Assembly (NCBI GenBank): GCA_035772735.1
Contig: JASDFA010000003.1
Location: 100,726,501 to 100,790,500 of the forward strand
Length of the DNA: 64,000 bases
Source: Datura wrightii
Lineage: Eukaryota > Streptophyta > Magnoliopsida > Solanales > Solanaceae
Direction: 5' to 3'
Under the pieces are notes generated by a model. The model searched no databases, had not been told where the DNA came from, and worked only from the letters and a program-made list of their open reading frames with translations. Shown here piece after piece: positions 32,249 through 43,900 of the stretch. The position numbers and the translations under genes are program-made. Positions within the stretch are counted from its first letter, which is position 1; each line of letters opens with the position of its first letter.

Positions 32249-33467
32249 ATGTCAGGCAGACAAGACAAAGGGAAGGGCGCATCCACATCGGGCGCCGGCA
32301 GAAAAAGAATACGATTGGGAACAGCAGTTCCAGCAGCACCAGCGGTTCCGCGAGGCCAACACCGACAATACGGAACCCGATGGGTGACTAATGAAGGGAA
32401 GAAGTGGTATGCAAAACACAAAGAAACCAAATAGTTTTCGGAAGAGCATATAGCACGGGAACCGCTGGCACAGGAATTCCCGCGGATTGTACATCAGATT
32501 GACACCGCTGCTTAACTTCATCTTTGAAGATCCCAGGGAGTGCAATCTCCATCTCATCCGGGAGTTCTATGCCAACTGGAACCCAACTCTACGCAGTCAC
32601 ACTGTCAAGATCAGGGGGCAGGTTGTCACTTTTGAGCCCCATCACCTGAATGCTATCTTGGGGGCGCGGGACACAGACGCCCATGTCCTTCGGCAGCTGA
32701 ACATCACTCCACCTTATGCAGACATCAGACGCACTCTATGTGGAGCCCGTTCGATAGCACGGCGGGGTAGGCACAAGGAGAGGGGCTACCATCAGACACT
32801 GCTCTACTCTCAAATGAACAGGGAAGCCAGGATTTGGCTAAAAATTGTGTGTTCCTGCTTGATCCCGGGGGTGCACATGAAAGATGTCACCCGGGATCGA
32901 GTGTGTTTGGTGTATGCCCTGATGAAGGGGCTGGAGATCAATGTTAGGGTGGTGATCATCTCCGCCATAAAGAGAGCCTGACTACATCAGGGTCATAGAT
33001 ACGGGTTCGGTGGTTTGCTTACCACGTTCCTGAGGGGCCACGATATCGAGGAGGAGGTCCTGGATTACATCCCATAGATTAACAGGCGTGCCTTGGATGT
33101 CACCAAAACCAAGGCACCTGACACTACTCATGGGCCGGTGCTCACACTAGCCGAGCGACATGCTCGGGATGACCAGTATATGGCCCGCATGTATGGGATG
33201 CAGATGTTGCATCTGCGCATTGGCGGGAGGCCAGCAATGGAGGATGAGCTGTGGCAGCTCGAGCTGGATTACCCATTCGACGAGAATGCCCGAGCTCTAT
33301 GCAGAGTGGGGCCAGCGTTTGTGGAGCCCGTAGATGATGATGTCCCCATCGATGAGGAGACACGCCGGGAGGACTCAGATGTTGAGTCAGATGAGGACAG
33401 TGGGGATGATTCTGATATGGGAGACGAAGCAACGGCACCTGACAAAGAAGTTGAATACTTCGATTGA
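32249..33467 (+). pseudogene. Env-position ORF (ORF3) of B
   Basis: From ATG 32249 the head is basic and Ala/Ser-rich (KGKGASTSGAGRKRIR), followed by RWVTNEGKKWYAKHKETK. After a frameshift between about 32434 and 32487 comes the central domain (FEDPRECNLHLIREFYANW, VKIRGQVVTFEPHHLNAILG, DIRRTLCGARSIARR, VCLVYALMKG). A long acidic tail (DVESDEDSGDDSDMGDE) ends at 33467. Stops at 32432 (TAG), 32979 (TGA) and about 33077 (TAG) fit Gln, Arg and Gln codons. I see no signal peptide or membrane segment, so despite its position it does not look like an envelope protein. The role is unknown. Confidence 0.8.
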
Positions 33468-35249
33468 TCAGGGAGTTTCACTACCTACCTGTGTGATATG
33501 TTGAAATTTTGTGAACACTGGGGACAGTGTTCGGTTTAAGTGTGGGGTGGGAGTAGTTAGGTGCCAACTGCTTTATTTATGTTTATGTTTATGTTTTGTT
33601 GTTGTGCCTGTGAAAAATGTGACCTTGTGACTTTGTGTTATGTGTTCTGTAATTAAATTTGGTGTTGTAATGAATGTTAAGCTGTTGTGTGTTGTGTTGA
33701 GCTGTTATTGGTTGGTTGTGTTGTGTAATATTGTTCAAATTAAATTTTTTGTGTTGAGCTGTTGTTGGTTGGTTGTGTTGTGTAAATATTGTTCAAATTA
33801 AAATTTTTATCTTTTTCTATCAATTTTTTTTCGAAATTTTTATGTTGGATTTCTCGGCCTTTGTTTTCAGTGCTTTTACCGAGAATAGTCCCATTGAACC
33901 AAAGTCGTAGATAGTGACCGTTCTCTATGATGGATGGATGACGACCGTCTTAAGGGAAATGTAGTCGATAGGAGTAGTTTTTCTTTCTTTTCTTTCTTTT
34001 GTTTGTGTCACAAACGTGTCGCTACTTCATGGTTCGGAATTCTTGTTACGTGTTGTACATGATATTACGATGCAAAGGTGATTCATATGAAAGCATGCAA
34101 TTGTGTAAACATGTCAAGATACCTAGGCCATTGAGTTCGATTCGGTGTGATCGAGGCTTAATAGTGAATTCTTGTAATTAGCTGATGGAAGAGTCTGTGA
34201 ATATGTCTTGAGTTGAGCATGTGCAATGAGTGTGAGGTAAGGTTTCGATTATTCCATGCTATTGTGAAGTGTCCAGAACTTGCCTGGTATGTGTATTAAA
34301 CGAAATGAAGGATCTGTATTGTAGGAAAGGATGTAGGCATTTCTTTGAATAAACCGGAAGCTTCTCCATTATCATACCTACCTTGAATGTGCATCCTAGT
34401 TAGCCCCATTGAGCCTTTAGCCTATTTTTTTCTTTCTTTGAAGAGGTACAAACCGAGCTTAGCCGTGAATTTGATCCAAAACTCTTAAGCGCTTAAGAAA
34501 AACAATTTTCCCACAGTGTAAAAGAGTGAGAATTGTGAAATAAGCGGAAGTGGCGAAAGTTAAAGAAAAGGTCAAAGGTGCACTTGATGAAATTAAATAA
34601 AATAAAGATGTATAACTAATCTTTGCTAGTAAGTCGAGTGTGCTTAAAGAAATGGGAACAAAAACAAAGAAAAATTTCAAGAATGAGAGGATGAAGGAAG
34701 AAACAATGCCCGTAATGCAGGTGGGATGTATTGAAAAGCGCTTAAGGAAGCTAGTTGCTATTATTGGTTAGCCCAGTATTTACTAGTTCCTTAGCTTACA
34801 TTACAACCCATGAAGTCCTACGTGATCTTACATCACGCGTCCTTATATTAGTGGAGTACTACACTAGAGGCAAGCCTATGGTTCATGACATGATGCATGT
34901 GAATTCCTTGGGAGAGAGAGCGAAATTGTATTCATATACCCCTACATGTAGTGCTTTGGAAATCATATGGTGGCAACTGGGGTAATTCTCTTGTGTTGTG
35001 AGGGCACATGCTTGACGAGAGATTAATTTCGTGTCGGATGTCTTGATCAGTTGATTTGCACGAGTTTGTCAAGATCGAGAATTTATTCTTGAGCTTAGGA
35101 GATCTTAATGTGATGTACTTCATTGTATTGATGAGACCATGCATGTTTTCTTGATGATTTGCTATATTAAATAATCGGTATAGCCGTAGCTTGAATTTTC
35201 GAGCCAAAGTAACTATGCGTGAGGGTCAATTGCATGAGATGTGAGAGTA
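33468..35249 (+). other. 3' noncoding region of B
   Basis: It has TTTAAGTGTGGGGTGGG just after ORF3 (33535-33551), an 80-90-bp imperfect tandem repeat rich in GTTGTG (33680-33810) and the GATGGATGGATGACGACC block (33928-33956). I see no coding sequence. Confidence 0.65.
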
Positions 35250-35287
35250 TTGTTCGAGGACGAACAAGAGTTTAAGTGTGGGGTAAG
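35250..35287 (+). promoter_or_regulatory. Hairpin and polypurine tract of B
   Basis: TTGTTCGAGGACGAACAA (35250-35267) folds into a 7-bp stem with an AGGA loop. GTTTAAGTGTGGGGTAAG follows and the LTR starts at 35288. Confidence 0.78.
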
Positions 35288-36698
35288 TGATCTTGGACAG
35301 AATTGCATGCCCAAGTGATACTCAAACGCTTCATTTCGTCTTGTTTATCGTTTGTTATGTGTACATTCTCATGTGATTTTTAGTAGAAATGTGAATTTAT
35401 ACTAACCAACATGATTAGTGTTGTTTTGCAGGTAAAAGGAAATTTTGGAATCTAATATACATGTTGGTGAAGATCGGGAATGAACTTGGAAACAAGGAGT
35501 GGAAAATGACAAGGGAGAGCAGCAAAAATAGAGGCTCCGTGATGGAGCCGTGTCACATTGCCATCGCGGAGGCACTCTGCCTCAGATGAAATAATTTTGG
35601 CAATTTCCAGTGAAGGTGCGCGATAGCACCGTGTCACATTGGCCAGGCCCCACAATGCAAGTTGTGCCACGTTGAGGTGAAATTGCCTGGGGAGCCGACT
35701 TCCAGTGAGGGTCCGCGATACCTCCGTGGCACGGAGGGAGTGCTCCGCGATACACTCCGTGTCACGTTGCTTGTTATTCTGAAAAAAATTCTCAATAGTA
35801 TAAATAGCACACTTAGGTTTTATTTTAAACATTCTGACTTGGTTGAGCAAGAACGTGGGTTATAGGCAGTTGAGAGGATGAAAATTCTAGGGTTCTTCTC
35901 TATCTCTTCTCTTTTATCTCAATTGTTTGTATGATTTCTACTTATTTGATGATGTTAAATCCACAAATGAGTGGCTAATTCACTTCTTGCTGAGGTTAAG
36001 AACAATTGTAGTGGAATGTAATTGTTAATCTTTTCAGTTTTCATCCTTTCTTCAATGGTTGTTCTATCAATTCTTGTTTTTACTGCATTAATGTTTCGCC
36101 AATGTTAATGTATATCTAAAAATCCAATTTTGATTTTGAAAAGAAAAGAAATTGGAAAGATGTGAATTGGTAGGATATGATCTTTTTTTAGTTTAGAAAA
36201 TTGAGAATTGATTTACATTCAGAATAGAAATATATCTGAAAGTCTTATTAGTCAATTAAGGAATCGGTTATGTATGGCTATAGAATGAAATTCTTTTATC
36301 ACATAAATGTAGATTAAGGTTCATGATTCTTAAATTGGATAGGAGTCGAAAGTTCCAATCCATAGGCAATAATTCTTGACTAGCAACCGAAGAGAAGATT
36401 AGCTGAATTATATTGATAAATTACTTCCTTGCATGTTCGTTTTAACCTCAGCTTGCTCATTACTATTGTTCAGACTCATTTTATAATTTTGCCTTAGATT
36501 CTTATTAATCAGTAAACTTAAACTCTCAAAATATTGTTTATTTGGTTGTCTGCATTCGTAAAGATAGAGTTCACTAACGCTTAAGTTAATTAGTACCGTA
36601 GTTCAGTCCCTGTGGGATCGATACTTGGCTTTAATTAAGCCACTTTACTACTTGTTAGACCGCGTGCACTTGCGTGTAGCATCACCACAAGCCGAACA
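35288..36698 (+). repeat. 3' LTR of B (1411 bp)
   Basis: It pairs with 18064-19462. A 13-base stretch near 36370 is present here and absent from the 5' LTR. Confidence 0.92.
35725..35766 (+). promoter_or_regulatory. 42-bp GC-rich quasi-palindrome, copy 8
   Basis: Arms CGTGGCACGGAGG and CTCCGTGTCACG, with the TGCTCCGCGATA centre. TATA box at 35799-35806. Confidence 0.8.
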
Positions 36699-36703
36699 CA
36701 TCC
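36699..36703. repeat. Target-site duplication of B, right copy (CATCC)
   Basis: Identical to 18059-18063. Confidence 0.9.
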
Positions 36704-38057
36704 TTCGAAATGTACAAGTGCCATATGGACAAGTGAAAGTAGTCTTCTCTTGATCCTTGAGCGCTATCATAATTTGATTGTTTCGGAATAGCCTTCTAGG
36801 AAGTAATAGTAATCATGTCCAGCTATAGGATCTAACATCTGATCCATGAATGGCAAAGGATAATGGTCCTTTTTTGGTGACATTATTCAGCTTTCAGCAA
36901 TCAATGTAGATTCACTGCCTAATAACTGTCCTTTGTGGCACCAGTTCATTTTCAGCATTTTGTACCACTGTCATGCCACATTTCTTTGGCACATATTAAA
37001 CTGGGTTCACTGAATGGTTGTGGATAAATTACACTTGCATCCAGACACTTCAGAATCTCCTTCTTCACTACTACTTTCATTATTGGGTTCAGCCTACACT
37101 GATGTTCACCACTTGTTATGCTCTCCTCCACCAATAGATTTTATGCATGTAGAAGGAGTTTTTTATATTTTTAATATTTGATATTGACCGAACAATGGCT
37201 CAAATCCTGTCTCTTAAGACTCGCAACTCCCTTTTAACCTACACATCATTCAAAAATGCAGACAATATTATGGTGGTGTGTTATCACTACCCAGATAAGC
37301 ATAACGTAAATAAGAGGGTAAAGGTTTGAGTTCAAGAAATGGAGCCTCCTCAATGGAGGGCTTTGGCTTCTTCCAAGTGGAAGGCCTTTCTAGCTCCTCA
37401 AACCTCTAGTTATACCGCATAAAAGCACACATGTCAAAGGTCTAGAGGCATTTTTACACTCTTTCATCCTCGATAAGCCTTTTATCATGAACTAAAGCCT
37501 TTTCCGAAGAGTCTTTCTATGCCACACAATGGTCTATTTCTTCATCAGTAAGGCTAGGAGGCACCAAAATAATAGCCTTTTGTTTGCAAAACATAAGAAA
37601 TCAAAGTATTTTGGCCTATCTCATATCTCCTAAACCAATGCATCCTTATAATAAGGTGGAAACCTTCTAGCCTTGAACACATTAAAAGTGGCTTCAGTTC
37701 CATCAATTGACATGTACATCTTACCAGACTTCACCTGGATCACAGCATCAGCAGTAGATAAAAATCATGTACCAAGAATGATAGGGACTTTATATCGGCT
37801 TCATAATCCAGGATGATGAAATCTACAGGGAGGATGAGTGGCCCCACTTTCACAAGCGCATCTTCAAAGATCATATCTGGATAAATCAGCGGCCGGTCTA
37901 TAAGTTGTAGTATCACCATGGTTGATTTAGGGTCACCGAAACCTAAAGTTTTGAAGACTGAGGTGGGATAATTGTTGATGTTGGCACCAAGATCACATAA
38001 CATTAGCCTAAACTCTCTATTAATGATCCATATTAGTGAATTACTACCCCTTTCCAA
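36704..38057 (-). pseudogene. Protease and N-terminal RT relic of element E
   Basis: On the minus strand the protease part (38057-37740) has LCDLGANINNYPTSVFKTLG and LPVDFIILDYEADI, homologous to B. A Pro-rich linker with PSIEEA-like text (near 37350) and an RT start (37134-36952, KKEILKCLDASVIYP) follow. It ends with KTTFTCPYGTC-like text at the break with B. Many stops and shifts mark it as the oldest layer. Confidence 0.78.
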
Positions 38058-38896
38058 TAGAGTTTATGACCAATTCCTAGTTTTTCTTATTACACTGGCA
38101 AATTTCCTATTCAGATTTTAATTTACGAGCCATAGATGGTATTTGATAGTTGGCTAGAAAATTATATAATTAAGACCAAGAAAAAGTAAGCAACTAAATA
38201 AATGAAAAACCTTGAATAAGAGTGCAATTTTCAAACATCAACTTTCATGTCTAAACCATAATCCAAAAACTAAAGTGTTTAACCACTCATGATTCGAATA
38301 CATGATAATGAAGTCATGAGTAGCAAATGTTTAAAGACAAAAATAAGATTACAGAAATGAAACCTATAAAGATATTCGAATTCTCCTCCTTCTTTGTGTT
38401 CCAGACTTGAATGATTCCATATACTACGTGTTTGATGTATATATAGGCTTTCTAAAATAATTTTCAGATGAAAATATCCTTTATTAAATGAGTGCACAAA
38501 ACTGACCCAAGAATGCACTATCCCACCGTTGGTCGCTATGCGGGCAGCGATGATGTAGGCTTAATTTACAGACTCTTATGTCATTATGCAGGCACCTATT
38601 AAATTGCACTGTTACGCGCTAGCTACGATGTGACAGTGCTTTCTTTCCTCTTTGACTTGATTTTTTATAGACTTGCTTCACGTACTTGCGCTTGCACCTC
38701 AATTTAACTCTGGGTTGTCCTTATTGGCTTATATTCAGATTTTAAAGCTCTCATTTATCTATTTTATCTCAAAACGCCTTATTTTCATCCTAAACATAAG
38801 AAACAATAACAACTCTTTTTAATATTCAAAATAACGACTAAACAATTCAATATGAGGCGAAATGACGGCTAAATATATTATTTTAACCTCACATCA
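38058..38896 (-). repeat. Probable 5' LTR remnant of E
   Basis: The right end reads CCTCACATCA. In element sense it starts TGATGTGAGGTT, with an AATATATTT stretch in the position seen in the other Athila LTRs here. No gag is visible between it and the protease, so an internal deletion near 38060-38130 is likely. The exact inner border is unclear. Confidence 0.45.
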
Positions 38897-39707
38897 GTTC
38901 TACTTAGCTAGCTCAATGAAGGAGATGATAATGCCCACATAACTCTTTAGGTGCCTTTCCATAATTTGAGGAGGCTTCCACGGGTATATCTTATAAAAAA
39001 TTATGTTATTTCTTACCTAATACTGAAAACAAACAAGTAACAAAAAATCTCTTTACGATTCTTCAAAAAATTATTAAAGAACACCAATCAAAATATATCT
39101 TTTAGTCTTTTGGAGATTAGAGAATGAAAAAATTAATTGTGTAGCTCCAAGAAATAAATTAATAAGTGAATGTAAAATCTAAAAATGACTAATGTTGAGT
39201 TAAGATTTACAGTAAAATGATATAATATATATTAAAATATAAAAAATATAAAAGCTTCCTATATGTGAAATTATATTGAATATGTTGTTATAAGAAATAT
39301 AGAAAGTTGTTATGGCGATGAATGAAAAAAAAAAATTCATTTAGAATAGAATATTTTGTCTTCTATTTTTTCATCCTTATTGCTTCAAGTTTTTTTTTAA
39401 CCAATTTGGCTTTTAATACTATACTACAATCTACTTTCCTCTATTTTCTGATTTCTTTCAACTCCAATGCTTTTCTTATGAAAACAAATTTATGTATCTT
39501 AAGAGTTTTTTCAACTTAAAAATAATTTAAATTATATGATGAATTTTTATTTTTACAAAATATGGCCAAGAGGCCAGATTTTATTTAGAACAATTTTTAT
39601 AAATAGCGCTTAAATTATAATTACAATTAATAGTTATAGTTTATATAATTATAATTTATAGTAACTTTGTAGTGATTTGTCATGTATGTATCTACGATAC
39701 ATATGTT
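38897..39707. other. AT-rich intergenic sequence
   Basis: I see no gene, RNA or recognisable element. ORFs here are short and AT-driven. Confidence 0.6.
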
Positions 39708-39862
39708 ATGATTAAGGAGAAAATTGAGCAAGAATTTTTTAATAACATAATCCAGTAAAATAAGGGAGAAAATCTCCCTATATATTATGATTAAGGAGAA
39801 AATCGAGCAAGAATCTTTTAAAATAACAGAATCCAGTAAAATGGGAGAGAAAATCTCTCCCT
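39708..39862 (+). repeat. 79-bp tandem duplication
   Basis: Two adjacent units starting ATGATTAAGGAGAAAAT (39708 and 39787) with a few differences. Confidence 0.75.
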
Positions 39863-40202
39863 CTTATTAATTTGGCGCATCTCTTCAGTACAAAAAATAG
39901 AACACGTGATTTGAATTCTCTCTTCTTCTTCGATTTTTCAAACTCTAATAGCAACGAAAAGGTTCTAAAAGCATTCGAAATCTGCACTCAAAAATATTGT
40001 ATCAATGAATCTAAATAAAAAATAGAATGTCGTATTATTTTATTAAAATGTTAGTATATTAAGTATGGATGTATCACTGATCGTAAGTATGGGGTGTATA
40101 GATAGCTTTCTGTTTCTCTAGGTTAACATAGCATATCATATCAATGAACTCACTCTAAAATTTAGTGTGTATTACTATTTCTAGCTTTTTTTATTGTCCT
40201 AT

Positions 40203-40625
40203 ATCACTAAATAAAGAATGAAAAACTATATCATTGTATCACCGTATTTAGAATGAAATTAAATATAGTTCGCTATATGTACCGATATAAGATGAAGACA
40301 GTTTGTATCAATATGTTTTAGTCTGATAATAACTGATACATATTGTATCAGTTAAGCCATTGATGCACAAAGGCAAAAGCTTGAAAAAATTGCACCATCG
40401 TATCACTAAATAAAGAATGAAATATTGCATCACTATATTCAGAATGAAAATAGTTAGTTGTATGTACTGATACAAGATAAAGATAGTCTGTATCAATATG
40501 TATCACTCTGATAACAACTGATACCTACTGTATTAATTCTTCCGTTGATATACAAAGACAATAGCTTGAAAAAATTATATTGTATCAATTTTATCATTGA
40601 TACACAAAGAACAAAGCTTGATAAA
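40203..40625 (+). repeat. 199-bp tandem duplication with a third partial copy
   Basis: Units starting ATCACTAAATAAAGAATG at 40203 and 40402 contain many TGTATCA/TGATACA words. A shorter third copy follows around 40575. A further pair (ATTGCTAATAAAA...TTGATTTCT) follows at 40660-40770. Confidence 0.7.
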
Positions 40626-40848
40626 ACCGCTAAAAATTTTCAACTAACGTCAATGATAGATTGCTAATAAAACCCTGAGCATCGATTTCTTCGACAATGA
40701 TGAAGTAGAGGATTGTCTATCAAAAAGATTGCTAATAAAATTTGGAGCTTTGATTTCTCTGACAATGTCGATTAACTCATGAAGAATGAGAAGAATAAGA
40801 AGGAGGACAATAATTCAGGTTTATAATAAATTTATTGGAGTGATTGGC

Positions 40849-40910
40849 GAGAGAGAGAGAGAGAGAGGGGGGGAGGAAGGGAGAGAGCAAGAAGTAGAGA
40901 GAAAGAGGGA

Positions 40911-40956
<46 letters not shown>

Positions 40957-40985
40957 TGGAGGGTGGAGGGTGGAGGGAGGAGGGA
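40849..40985. repeat. GA-rich microsatellite
   Basis: Runs of GAGAGA interrupted by GGGGGAGG and AAGAAGTAG. ORFs through it on both strands are low-complexity artefacts. Confidence 0.9.
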
Positions 40986-43900
40986 GAAACTTGAGATAAT
41001 CATGAACAATATTGATGTAAAAAAATATAGGAAATTGATTTGGCGAGAGATAGAGAAGAAATATAGATGAAGGAATATTTTAAGCATTAAAAGAAAAAGA
41101 AAAAGTCAATTATATTTGTTATATTTTGTAATATTTTAGCTATATTTTATAATATTTTAAAACTATAGCTGTATTTAGTAAATATTATTGTATTCTTGCT
41201 ATATTATGTAATTTTTTCTTTTATTTATGTAAAAATTATGGTCAAAATAAGTCAAGTTTAACAAGATAGCCCAATCCTAAACGGGTCGGCCCAAAACAAA
41301 AGCAACAAAAAGTTCAAAAAATCCTAGAATGCTCTTCGTCTGTGTTGGGTCTGAAGTTTGAGGAAACGTCTTTAGTTTTTTGCTCCTAGCTTACACATTT
41401 GATTCTCCGATTTTCTCAAGCTCTTCGATGATGTGATTTGTGTCTTTGGGTGAAATTTTAATGCTGATGGGAACTAGTAGTGACCTTGTCTGGTTGAGTA
41501 TTGTTTGGAGTAGTTCTTTAAGTAAAGTTCAATAATGTATAGTATTGTACCTATGCATGAGTATGAAGCCGAACTCAATCGATCTTTTATAGTATCAAGT
41601 TAAGCTGAGTCCAAGTCAAACCCAAATCAGTTTTTAAATATTTAGTTATCTTTAGTACTATATTATTAAAAAATTAAATTTATGATAAATTGATTTGAAA
41701 AGTATAAGCGTTACTAGTTTAAATTGGTCATTGCTTTCAGTTTGATTGGATTATATACAATATTAGTTTAAATTAGAACTCAATTCTAATGATGCTAACT
41801 TAGAATTGAACATAGAATAAAACTTTCAAGTAAAAATTAAAAACCAATAATAAAGCTAAAAACAAATTCAAAAACTTTTACAATATTAAAATTTTTCTAA
41901 TATAAATTTAAAATATTAATTACATTTCATAACTCCCATAAAATATCTTAAGTAATAATATACGTAAAAAATAATTACATCGAATTAATCAAAGAATACA
42001 AAATTATAAATAATTTTAATAAATAATAATTATTTGAATTAACATTTTACATACTTAATTAAGATTAGTGAATAAATTTTAGTTTTAAACTAACCGTTAC
42101 ATGGTCAAAGCGAACCAACTAAGGTGAGTCGAGCCAAAACTTTAACCAAGCCGAGTTAAATATAGGCAAGCTGAGCTGAGCCCCAATTGGCACTCTATGC
42201 TCAAGCCTAATTGTACCATATTATTTTAATGTAACGTTTGAATATACCGTATCATTTTATATTGTTACGTAATGTCAAACATCAATAATCTGAAAACTAA
42301 ACTTACAATATTATAGAGAAAGTAGGATAATATGGGTAGAGTTATTATTTCTTATAAAAAGAAGTAAGGTGAAGGAGATAAAATGGGATTATTAAATGAT
42401 AAATAAAGTTAAAATGAGAAAAAGAAGTTAAGATGACAAGCGCGATCACATTAAATCAATCGTTATATAAAAAGAGATTTTTCATCGTTATATAATAATG
42501 AATTCAATAATACAATAGAATATCTAAATAACAATTAAAATAAATATTATACTTTTTAAAAAAGACGAATACAATACAATATGTAATTAACAACCATGTA
42601 GAAATAAAAAATCCACACACCCGATGGAAACAGACTATATGCCACAATTTCATTGCTGATGAATGATGATCTTCTTCAAACTTTCCGCTGCGAAGAAGGT
42701 ATAGAAAATTTTCCTTCCATTGTATTTTTCAACAATTTATATCGAACTGTCAAACTTTAGGCAAGTTAAGGTAGTGGCAAATTCATAAATTTTATTAAAA
42801 GTATTCAAGATTATATATATATATATATATAAAATAATTTTTAATTTATTTATTTTATATAATTTTTAAAATATATAATATAATTTTTTGATAAAAAATA
42901 TTTGATTGAGCACCCATCATGGCCGGTGGCTACGCCACTGAGTTAAGGCAATGACTATACTTTAAACTGGACCTGCTTAATAGAAAACCTACTGAGGGAA
43001 AGAGCTTAGAGATTGGTACGTGGATTTAATGATAGGCTATCTTGGTTTACTTTTCCATTTTCTATTACTTCTTCCAGTTTTGTTTTATTTGTTTACTTTT
43101 GATTTTATGCATTTTTTAAAAAATAATAATTAATATGAGTAGTTTATCATAATATTTATATTAATTAATATATATAATTTTCGGTATTGGAAAATAATTT
43201 GAGGAATAAGAAAAACTAGCTTATAAGCATATTTTAATTTATATATGCATTTGGTAAATATTGAAAGTGTTTATAAAGTCAAATACTTGTAAGTCAAAAT
43301 AAGTCATAAGTTGGTCATCTTCAACTTATAATTTACAGCTTATAAGCACTTTTGTTTTCACCAAATCATTTACAATTTTATCCCTAATATTTTTATGTAA
43401 TCCCTGAAATTTCTTTTCTTAAAATAAAATTTTGAGTACTCTCCATTACTTCACTTTCACCTCTACTCTTCGAAACCTAAAATTTTCTTCACCTCTTCAA
43501 TGTTAACAACAATTATGCAGTTCTTTATGGCATTATTTGGGGTAACAAATTTCTCTCTAATATTTTTTTTTAGTAGTTCTTCGAGTTTTATGGAGCCTAA
43601 GCAAGAAATCCTTCTTTGATTAGACATAAATATCGTTTATTTGTTGATTTGGTAAAACATGAAATCCTCTCCTTTTTTATATTCTAAGATACTTATTGAT
43701 TTCAAGAGCTAATCAAATTGAAAAAAGAAATTATTGATAAATGACACAAAATATGAAAATTCAAAAAAGAAATAAAATAGAAAACATGTAATCATTTAAC
43801 ATTTGCATGACAACTTGTGATTTGATTGTTGGAAATATTTATGATAGCTGAATGTTTTAATTTAATTAGAGACAAAAAAAATCGTTAAGTATTTATTTTT

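Larger units (their letters stand above)
18064..36698 (+). mobile_element. Athila-like Ty3 element with env-position ORF (element B)
   Basis: Two LTRs (18064-19462, 35288-36698), an Athila-type primer site, gag, protease, RT/RNase H, integrase, a spacer, ORF3, a long 3' region and a polypurine tract lie in order. A perfect CATCC duplication flanks them. Without the nested element N and one ACTAT copy it would be about 12.6 kb. The coding frame is damaged mainly by Gln/Trp-to-stop changes plus one 26-bp tandem duplication in gag and one shift in ORF3. The clade call rests on the gag block (GQFTGLPHEDPQQHL), VTTRSG, FIDDFSIF and the primer site. It interrupts the RT of E. Confidence 0.93.

Noticed and set aside
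32249..33467. Retroviral envelope protein
   Set aside because: The ORF stands in the env position, but shows no signal peptide, membrane segment or Cys pattern. Its basic head and acidic tail fit the plant ORF3 type of unknown role.
40203..40625. CRISPR array
   Set aside because: Units are about 199 bp, AT-rich and adjacent without spacers, in a plant genome.
40786..41070. ORFs on both strands through the GA repeat
   Set aside because: They consist of Arg/Glu or Leu/Ser alternation produced by the microsatellite.
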